Of a DNA stretch of 21,210 bases, positions 10,617 to 17,800 are shown piece after piece; the first letter of the stretch is position 1; each line of letters opens with the position of its first letter. Origin of the DNA: a virus. Under the pieces are notes generated by a model, which was not told where the DNA came from, did not search any database, and was given only the letters and a program-made list of their open reading frames with translations. The stretch covers positions 1 through 21,210 of the IMG/VR virus record IMGVR_UViG_3300047440_000315. One strand, written 5' to 3'. A program made the position numbers and the translations under genes.

Positions 10617-10943
10617 ATGAAACTCGCCATCGTCTTCGACGTCCCCGACGACAACACCGGCGTGTACGCGGACGTCGCTGCTCGCATGATCCAGCACCAC
10701 GCCTTCGCCGAGCAGCAGGCGATCAAGCACTGGTCGTTCGACCTGGAAATGCGGCCCGTGGCCGCTCTCGTCGGCGAGGGGGACGACCTGGTCGACGCGC
10801 TGAGGCTGCTCCAGGCCAGCCTCAGCGATGATGTCTACGCCGAGGCTGTGCGAGAGGACTGGGCGCGCGGCCGGGTCGCTGCGGCCGGGAAGAGCTGGGC
10901 AACGCACCTCGCGAAGTTCGATGGGACTGTCCTGGAGCGGTAG
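10617..10943 (+). CDS. Hypothetical protein (108 aa)
   Basis: The ATG at 10617 follows AGAGGAGAA. The 108-residue product begins with a beta-strand, MKLAIVFDVPDDN, and continues with an alternating helix/strand pattern (VYADVAARMIQHHAFAEQ; KHWSFDLEMRPV; DDLVDALRLLQASLS). This suggests a small alpha/beta fold. No catalytic motif was recognised. It lies downstream of the macrodomain gene, probably in the same transcript, and is followed by the hairpin at 10960. Confidence 0.75.
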   Translation: MKLAIVFDVPDDNTGVYADVAARMIQHHAFAEQQAIKHWSFDLEMRPVAALVGEGDDLVDALRLLQASLSDDVYAEAVREDWARGRVAAAGKSWATHLAKFDGTVLER

Positions 10944-10959
10944 CGCCCCGTACACCGGC

Positions 10960-11002
10960 AGAGCCGGGCTGACCACCTACGATGGTGGCCATGCCCGGCT
11001 CT
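10960..11002 (+). terminator. Strong hairpin overlapping the start of the next gene
   Basis: AGAGCCGGGC (10960-10969) pairs exactly with GCCCGGCTCT (10993-11002), with CCACC/GGTGG pairing inside; TCTTTGT follows. This is the best Rho-independent-terminator shape in the window. It covers both possible start codons (10982 and 10991) of the next gene, so it could end the cargo transcript or block translation of that gene in read-through RNA. Confidence 0.65.
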
Positions 11003-11290
11003 TCTTTGTCGTACGTCATCTACCTGCTGGCGTTCGCCCGCATCGTCGTCCTGCTCACCCAGGACATGATCACCGCCCCCTGGCGCGACCCGTTCGTGAA
11101 GTCCCTCGACGAACGCGGCCACGGCCGCCTCGCCTACCTGTTCCTCTGCCCCTGGTGTCTCTCCATCTGGCTGGCCATCCCCGCCGCCCCCGTGATCTAC
11201 GCTTACGCCAATTCGCCGTGGCTGTTCGTGCCCGCCCTCGGGCTGGCCCTGTCTGCGGCGGCGGGCATCCTGGGCCGCGTGAAGGGGTGA
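10991..11290 (+). CDS. DUF1360-like membrane protein (99 aa)
   Basis: Two ATGs are possible, 10982 and 10991; neither has a clear Shine-Dalgarno sequence. I prefer 10991 because TACGAT (10978-10983) is a possible -10 whose start, 8 nt downstream, would give a leaderless mRNA. The 99-residue product has a first membrane segment (SYVIYLLAFARIVVLLT), the signature RIVVLLTQDMITAPWRDPF, a loop ending in LFLCPWCLSIW, and two further membrane segments. The R..LLT.D.IT.P.R and C.WC..W patterns are those of DUF1360 proteins (known in Bacillus and phages, function unsettled). The Cys pair may be redox- or metal-active. Confidence 0.75.
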   Translation: MPGSSLSYVIYLLAFARIVVLLTQDMITAPWRDPFVKSLDERGHGRLAYLFLCPWCLSIWLAIPAAPVIYAYANSPWLFVPALGLALSAAAGILGRVKG

Positions 11291-11294
11291 CGGA

Positions 11295-13256
11295 GTGGGG
11301 CTGCTGAACCGGAAGATCCGACCTGCCGGAGGAGAGCAGGGGCCCGGGACGCGTCCCGCCAACGCGCTGGTAGGCGCCGCCGTCCCCATCAACCTCGGTG
11401 ACGCCGCCTCCTGGCAGATGTTCAAGCTCGGCGACCACCGCTGGCAGTGGGAGGCGTGGCGGCACTACGACATCTGCGGGGAGATGCGGTTCGTTGTCAA
11501 CTGGATCGGCAACGCCGTCTCCCGCTGCCGCCTGTACGCCGCTGACGTCGCCGACGACGGCACCGTAGGCGACGAGACGTCCGACGCGCAGGCCAAGGCC
11601 ATCGCGGAGACGATGTTCGGCACACCCGCCGCGAAGGCCCAAGCTCAGCGGATCCTCGGCATCAACATGATGGTTGCCGGGGACACGTTCATCGTCGCCG
11701 AGGGGTATCAGTCCACCGGCCGTGACGGCACCCCCGACAGCGACAAGTGGTACGTGTGCTCCTCCAGTGAGGTGTTCCGCCGGGGCGACGACATCATGGT
11801 CCGCCGGTCCATCACCCACGGCGGAGGCAACTACAAACTCGACCCGAGCAAGGACCTGCTGATCCGGGTGTGGAATCCGCACCCGCGCCGCCACGACGCC
11901 GCCGACAGTACGGTCCGGGCGATCCTGCCGGTGCTGCGCGAGCTGGAGCAGTGCACCAAGCGCGTGTTCGCCGAGCTGGACTCCCGGCTCGCCGGTGCGG
12001 GCGTGCTGCTGCTGCCGGACAACATCACCTTCCCGCAGCAGCCGCAGGAGCTGCCCGGGGATCCACAGCTGTCCGGGATCGACGGGTTCACGCAGCTGCT
12101 GGCGCAGACGATGGCGACGTCGTTGCAGCAGCGCGACTCGGCCGCCGCCCTGGTGCCGATCATCTTGCAGGTGGCCACCGAGGCCCTGGACAAGATCAAG
12201 CATCTGACGTTCGACTCGACGATCTCCGAGCACATCACGGCGATGCGTGAGGCGGCCGTGAAGCGGATGGCGATGAGCCTGGACATTCCGCCTGAGGTGC
12301 TGACAGGGATGGGCGGCACGAACCACTGGTCGGGGTGGCAGATCGAGGAGTCCTCGATCAAGATCCACATCGAGCCGCTGCTCATCCAGCTCGCCGACGC
12401 CCTCAACGTCGGCTACTTCCAGCCCGCCCTCAAAGCCGCAGGCATCAAGAACCCCGAGAAGAAGACCCTCTGGTTCGACATCGCCGCCCTCACCGTCCGC
12501 CCCAACCGGTCCGAGCAGGCCATGCAGTTCGCCGAGAAGGGCTTCATCTCCGCCAAGGCCGCCCGCGACAACGCCGCCTTCACCGACGACGACGCCCCCG
12601 ACGCGAAGGAACTGGAATACGAGCTGGTCAAGGCCCTGGTCATGGCGCAGCCCGCCTACGCCGGAGATCCCGAGGTGCAGAAGATCCTCGGCCTGCCCGC
12701 CATCTCCATGCCTGCACCTCCAGCGCCGCCCGCGCCGCCGCCCGGCCAGGGCGACCTGATGCCCGGCGACCCCGGCTACGACGCCGCCGGAGCCGACAAC
12801 GCCGACGGGCGCGGCCTGCCGCAGTTCCCGTCCGTCGCCGACGCCGAAGCAGGCAACGTCCCGCCTGCCCGCAAGGGCGGCCAGAAGCTCGGCCAGATCG
12901 CCGCGTCGGCCGCCGCCGACCAGGAGGCCCTGTTCTACGCCGCCGACGGGGCCGTACGCCGCGCCCTGGAGCTGGCCGGTGGCCGCCTCGTCCCCGGACC
13001 GCAGAGGGCCCGCTACACCGTCCCCAAGCATGAGCTGCACACCCGGGTCGTCCCCACCGAGCAGCGCGTCCCCGCCCTGCTCGCCGGAGCCTGGGTGCAC
13101 GTACGCGACCAGGCGACCGGGCTCGGCGTCGACCCGGACAAGCTGGAAGAGCTGCTCGCCGGATACTGCACCGAGCTGATGACCCGAGGTGTCGGCCACG
13201 AGCCGGACCTGCTGCGGACCACCCTGCACCGGGCGCGCGGAGCGCTAACGCCATGA
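11295..13256 (+). CDS. Portal protein
   Basis: GTG at 11295, 4 nt after the upstream stop, gives 653 residues. Portal proteins form the dodecameric DNA channel at one head vertex and dock the terminase. Support: position between terminase and the MuF gene, length, and an actinophage portal-like N-terminal region (GDHRWQWEAWRHYDICGEMR, then FVVNWIGNAVSRCRL). Further support is the helical GINMMVAGDTFIVAEGY segment and the PPEVLTGMGGTNHWSGWQIE stretch near residues 331-352, typical of this portal type (DIPPEVL..G..NHW..W...E). The C-terminal about 180 residues form an extension with a Pro-rich linker (about 470-490) and a helical end, so it is longer than many portals. Its stop overlaps the next ATG (ATGA). 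Confidence 0.88.
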   Translation: MGLLNRKIRPAGGEQGPGTRPANALVGAAVPINLGDAASWQMFKLGDHRWQWEAWRHYDICGEMRFVVNWIGNAVSRCRLYAADVADDGTVGDETSDAQAKAIAETMFGTPAAKAQAQRILGINMMVAGDTFIVAEGYQSTGRDGTPDSDKWYVCSSSEVFRRGDDIMVRRSITHGGGNYKLDPSKDLLIRVWNPHPRRHDAADSTVRAILPVLRELEQCTKRVFAELDSRLAGAGVLLLPDNITFPQQPQELPGDPQLSGIDGFTQLLAQTMATSLQQRDSAAALVPIILQVATEALDKIKHLTFDSTISEHITAMREAAVKRMAMSLDIPPEVLTGMGGTNHWSGWQIEESSIKIHIEPLLIQLADALNVGYFQPALKAAGIKNPEKKTLWFDIAALTVRPNRSEQAMQFAEKGFISAKAARDNAAFTDDDAPDAKELEYELVKALVMAQPAYAGDPEVQKILGLPAISMPAPPAPPAPPPGQGDLMPGDPGYDAAGADNADGRGLPQFPSVADAEAGNVPPARKGGQKLGQIAASAAADQEALFYAADGAVRRALELAGGRLVPGPQRARYTVPKHELHTRVVPTEQRVPALLAGAWVHVRDQATGLGVDPDKLEELLAGYCTELMTRGVGHEPDLLRTTLHRARGALTP

Positions 13257-13444
13257 TCGAAAACGACGTCAAGATGGACGTGATCAGGGGCGACGGGACA
13301 CACGTCTACTGGTCCACCCACTGCCGCCACGACCGGCACGAAGACTGCGCCGCCATCGAGTTGGCGCCGGGCGTCCCGCGCAGCCCGGCCCAGTGCAAGA
13401 CCTGCTCAACCCCGTGCATCTGCACGTGCCACGGAGGACGGTGA
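13253..13444 (+). CDS. Cys/His-rich mini-protein (63 aa), possible zinc binder
   Basis: The ATG at 13253 overlaps the portal stop. The 63-residue product has a Cys/His-rich body: THCRHDRHEDC, then QCKTCSTPCICTCH at the end. This gives seven Cys and several His in CxxC and CxC spacing, probably a small zinc-binding protein. The start coincides with a copy of ATGATCGAAAAC. It lies between portal and MuF, so it may be a minor head component or an assembly helper. Family not recognised. Confidence 0.7.
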   Translation: MIENDVKMDVIRGDGTHVYWSTHCRHDRHEDCAAIELAPGVPRSPAQCKTCSTPCICTCHGGR

Positions 13445-13447
13445 AGC

Positions 13448-14827
13448 ATGCCGCAAAAACTGCCTGACGCGACTGCGCAGAAGCAGGCCGCCGTCGAAGT
13501 CTTCGCCCAATACGAGCCGCCCCTGTACGAGGCGTACCTGGAGATGATGCTGGAGTGGCTGGCCGCCGTGAAGACGGCCATGTTCGCCGGAGGCGTCGCC
13601 CGCCTGCACCTCGTCCCCGACCCGCTGAAGGTGTTCTCCCAGACCCCGAAGTGGCACAGCCTCACCGAGCAGTACACGGCCAAGGTCGCTGAAGACGTCC
13701 TGGCCGCCCCCTACCGGGACCTGTTCGCCGACGGCACCCTGTTCGAGTCCCGGCCGTTCGTCCGGAACTGGATCGCCGGGCGCGCCAACCGGCTCCAGCG
13801 TGTCCCCGACGAGGTGTACGGGCACGTCGCCACGATCATCGACTCGGCCACCACCAACGGGGCCTCCATCCCTGACGTCACCGAGCAGGTCGAGAAGCTG
13901 TTCGACGCCACCGACGTGCAGACCTGGAAGAACCGGGCCCGCACCGTTGCGCGAACGGAGGTCGTCGGCGCTTACAACGGGGGGCTGCACGACGCGTTCG
14001 CGATGGTCGCCGAGAACGACCCGGGCACCGCCTACGTGCACCGCTGGCTGGCCACCGACGACCAGCGGACCCGACCCGACCATCGGGAAGCCGACGGGCA
14101 GGTACGCCCGTGGGGGCAGCCGTTCGACGTCGGCGGATTCGCGATGATGCACCCGCACGACCCGGCCGCCCCGCCGCAGGAGGTCATCAACTGCCGGTGC
14201 ACCGAGCTGATGGAGGTCGCAGGCGAGCCGACGAGGATGGACAACCGCCAGTATCTCGGCGCGTCCATCACCCTTATGCAGGCCGCCTGCACGACCGGGG
14301 AGTTCTGCTTGCAGACCCACAAGCCCGGCCTCTGCAAGGGCCAGCACCGGGGCGGCTACGAGCCCGGCCAGCAGGACGCCAACAAGGGCACCCCGGCCGC
14401 CAGGGCGCAGATCGCCGTGAAGGGCCTGAACACGGCTATCGCCCAGGCGCAAGCTGTGGAGGCCGCCAACGCCGTCACCAACCCGAAGCTGGCCGCCATG
14501 GCCCGCCGGGCCGTCAGCGGCTACCAGCGGGCCCTGAAGCCCCACCAGCAGACCCTGAAGGACGCCGCCCGCACCAACAAGCAGGCGCAGCGGCAGGGGC
14601 AGCGGGACACCCGCGAGCAGGACTCGATGGACAAGCGGGCACAGCGGCAGAAGGACACCCTGAAGCGCCGCGCCGAGGCGATCATCGCCCGTCGTAAGGA
14701 GAAGGCGAAGCTGGCGAAGATGTCCCCCCATCAGCGGGCCGCCTATCACAAGGCGAAGGCCAAGGCGGCTGCGAAGCAGCGGGCCGCGCAGGAGAACAAG
14801 ACGCTGAAGGATGCGGCCAGGGCGTAG
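13448..14827 (+). CDS. MuF-like minor head protein
   Basis: The ATG at 13448 has GGAGG 9 nt upstream. The 459-residue product carries the phage Mu gpF domain, roughly residues 60-255, ending WLATDDQRTRPDHREADGQ at 200-218 and HPHDPAAPPQEVINCRC at 235-251, the hallmark of the family. MuF proteins sit at or near the portal and are often fused to or followed by enzymes carried in the head. A Cys/His knuckle follows at C281, C287, H291, C296 and H300 (PGLCKGQH). The C-terminal about 120 residues are a Lys/Arg/Ala/Gln-rich coiled-coil, likely binding DNA or the next protein. The same PGxCKG knuckle occurs near the N-terminus of the giant protein encoded downstream. Confidence 0.9.
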   Translation: MPQKLPDATAQKQAAVEVFAQYEPPLYEAYLEMMLEWLAAVKTAMFAGGVARLHLVPDPLKVFSQTPKWHSLTEQYTAKVAEDVLAAPYRDLFADGTLFESRPFVRNWIAGRANRLQRVPDEVYGHVATIIDSATTNGASIPDVTEQVEKLFDATDVQTWKNRARTVARTEVVGAYNGGLHDAFAMVAENDPGTAYVHRWLATDDQRTRPDHREADGQVRPWGQPFDVGGFAMMHPHDPAAPPQEVINCRCTELMEVAGEPTRMDNRQYLGASITLMQAACTTGEFCLQTHKPGLCKGQHRGGYEPGQQDANKGTPAARAQIAVKGLNTAIAQAQAVEAANAVTNPKLAAMARRAVSGYQRALKPHQQTLKDAARTNKQAQRQGQRDTREQDSMDKRAQRQKDTLKRRAEAIIARRKEKAKLAKMSPHQRAAYHKAKAKAAAKQRAAQENKTLKDAARA

Positions 14828-14842
14828 GCACGGCGCCCCTCC

Positions 14843-14854
14843 ATGATCGAAAAC
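14843..14854 (+). repeat. Repeated motif ATGATCGAAAAC
   Basis: The exact 12-mer occurs at 2203 region (inside terL), 13253 and 14843, with its reverse complement at 1372-1383; the 10-base core GATCGAAAAC also occurs at 8055. Four of the five copies lie at gene junctions. Possible protein-binding site or chance codon effect; see findings. Confidence 0.4.
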
Positions 14855-14860
14855 AATCGG

Positions 14861-14872
14861 TATGCTCACGGC
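14861..14872 (+). promoter_or_regulatory. Possible leaderless start: -10 before the giant gene
   Basis: TATGCT (14861-14866) ends 6 nt before the ATG at 14873, a geometry seen for leaderless actinobacterial mRNAs. No -35 is evident and no Shine-Dalgarno sequence precedes either possible start. Confidence 0.35.
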
Positions 14873-17800
14873 ATGGCGACGCTCAAGGACACGCTCAAGG
14901 GGTCAGCCACCGTCACCTTCGCGACGGTAGATCCGAAACTGTTCGCGATCCTGACCGGCCTGCCGACGACCCTGGACTTCCAGACGTTGTCGGCCCAGGT
15001 CTACAGCGCCGCGTACAGCATGTCCGCCAGCGCCTCGACCCTGCTGACGCTCGGCAGCCCGGACGCCATCACCGCCTCGATGGCCGCCTGGACCGGCCAG
15101 GACGACGACGCCCACGAGCCGTGCTCCCTGACCGCCTGCCGCACCCCGCTGCACCCCGGCCCCTGCAAGGGCTGGAAGCACACCCTGCACTCCGTCTCCC
15201 CGCACATCTACCGGCAGCTCGAAGAGGAACGCGTCCGCAAGGCCAACCACCGGCGTATCCAGCGGATCGCCGCCCTGAAGGCCGCGAACAAGCCCATCCC
15301 CCGCAAGCTGCTCGAAGAGATCAAGCCGAAGCCCGCGCCGACGCACACGCACGGCATGGCGCCGGTACCGCTCGGCCAGGTCAACCAGAAGGCCGACCTT
15401 GCAGGCGGGCAGGCCCACCACGCCGGGCAGGCCGTCTCCAACGCCGCCGGGATCAAGCCGAACACGGCGGCGTTGCCGAAGGGGCCGAAGCAGAAGAAGC
15501 CGACCGTCGCCGGTCGCGGCCCCGCGTTCGTCATCACCCAGCCGAAGGTCACCGACCAGTACAAGCTGGACAAGGCCGCCAAAATCACTCCGGCTGAGTG
15601 GGACGCCCTCACCCCCGCCGACAAGACGGCCATCCGCAACGAGCTGACCGCGATCAAGGCACGCGGGTTCGGCCCGCAGCAGACCAAGGCCGACGCCCTG
15701 CTGGCCAAGCTCCCCGCCGCCAACACCCTCGGCACGCTGAAGCCCGGCGCGCCCGGCACCATCACCACCCCGTCCGGCCACACGTACCAGAAGGTCAGCG
15801 TCACCCCCGGCAAGGTCAGTCTCGGCCAGGCCACCAAGACGGTCACCCCGCCCGCGCCCGCCACGCCGTCAGCACCGGCCGCCGCGAAGAAGGGCGAGAA
15901 GTTCGTCCACACCGTCGTCGGCCCCGACGGCAAGACCTACACGCGGACCAGCCACCGCGAATACACGCACGCCAGCGTCGTTCGCCTGTCTAACGGCGAC
16001 AAGGTCGTCTGGGGCTTCCACGGCAGCGAGGCCAACGCCCGCGCCACCCCGCTGACGTCCCAGCAGAAGAAGAACGGGATGGCCGTCGTAGACGCGCTGC
16101 CCGTCAAGCGTGAACCGCTGAAGAAGGGCGCGTCCGGGACGCCCTCCCCGTCCACCCCGGCGGCCCCGGCCTCGCCGCCGGGCAACACCCCCGCCGCTCC
16201 GGCCGTACTGTCGCCGGACGCCCAGCAGGCCCGCGCCGTCGCCGGACGCGGCATCGGCCGCCCCACCTCGAAGCTGCACGTCGACACCTACGGCAAGCTC
16301 ACCAAGGCCGACTTCGACTCCCTCGATGACCGGACGCAGCGGACCATCCGCGACGACCTGGCCAACGCCAAGGCGAAGTTCCTCGACCCGAAGAAGCAGC
16401 AGCAGGCGCAGGATCTCCTCGATCGTTTTGGATCAAGGCACACGTCCCCGGCGCCCGGCGCCCCGGCCGTCCCCGCCCACCCGAAGGGCTACAGCGACCC
16501 CGTCGCCCAGGCGGTCGCCGCCGCCCACGGCACCAACGACGCCGCAGCCCTCCACCGGGTCGGGCAGCTGTCGCACACCCAGCTCGACACCCTCGACGCC
16601 GCCGACAAGAAGACCATCACCGCCCGGCTGGCGTTCATCGCGTCGCACCCGAAGGCCGACCCGGCGACCAAGGAGAAGGCGCAGCAGCTCGGCCGCCTCA
16701 TCGTCACCGGCAAGCCCGCCGGGCTGCCGAAGCTCGACCACGAGCCCACCCTGAACGAGATCAACGCCCACCAGGCCAGCACCGGCTTCCACGCGCAGAC
16801 GAAGGCCCTGGAGGCCGCCGCCGACACGGCGATGCCGCGCGCCGACCGGGTCACCGCGCTGAACGGCCTGTCGAAGGCGCACTTCGACGACCTCAACCCG
16901 CAGCAGCAGCGCCGCATCACCGACGCCCTCCAGGACGTCCACCACGAGAACAGCGGCTACGCCAAGGTGCACGACGCCCCGTCGACCATGGCCGGTGAGG
17001 CGATCACCAAGTACACCGGCGACCACCCGGCCGTGCACCGGATCAAGCAGGCCGAGGCCGACTTCCGTGCGGGCAAGACCGACGCCCGGGGGGTGCACCG
17101 CGAGTTCCTGCACGCCCACGTCCAGGCGCCCAGCGGCGTATCGACCCCGCAGGGCGTCCGCGATCAGGTGAACGCCGAGGCGCAGCGGGTCGCCGAGGAC
17201 AACCCGTCGATGCCGCTGTGGCTGCGCTCCACCATGATCGACAACCCGTACTCCGGCAAGCGCGGCAACCCGTACTCCGTGATCTCCCAGCTGTCCATGG
17301 AGCACTCATGGAAGCCCGCACCCCGTCTGAGCCAGTCCGACTTCCGGGAGCTGTTCTCGTCGGCCGACGACGACCTGAAGAACACCCACCCGATCCACGT
17401 CGAAGCGATCAAGGCGTACCGCGAGCACATCGTGCACACCGGCCTGGAGTCCGGCAGCCCCTGGTCCACGGCCACCAAGGGGCTGCTCGTCGACTCGCTG
17501 ACCGGCACCGGCCTCGGCGGGAACAGCCCTGTCGTCACCGACGACCGGATGAAGATGATCGACGCCCTTCCTGCTGGCGACCGGACGCTGGTCCGGACCG
17601 TGCTCGCCGACCGGATCCTGGCGCAGACCACCAACCGGGCCAAGGCCGAAACCGACATCACGCTGCGGCAGTTGCAGGGCCACCCGTACACCGGCGACCG
17701 GCTCGCCGCCGCCATCGGCTCCACCGAACACTTCGTCGGCAAGGACCTTCAGGACACCTACCGCAAGCTGGACCCGCAGGACTTCCAGTCGCTGTCGTAC

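Noticed and set aside
11070-13229. 719-aa open frame on the minus strand
   Set aside because: Antisense shadow of the DUF1360-like and portal genes; low-complexity composition.
14843-14872. Upstream ATG as the start of the giant protein
   Set aside because: The ten extra codons include AAT, TAT and GCT, unlike the rest of the gene; there is no ribosome site, and the stretch overlaps the repeated motif and a -10.
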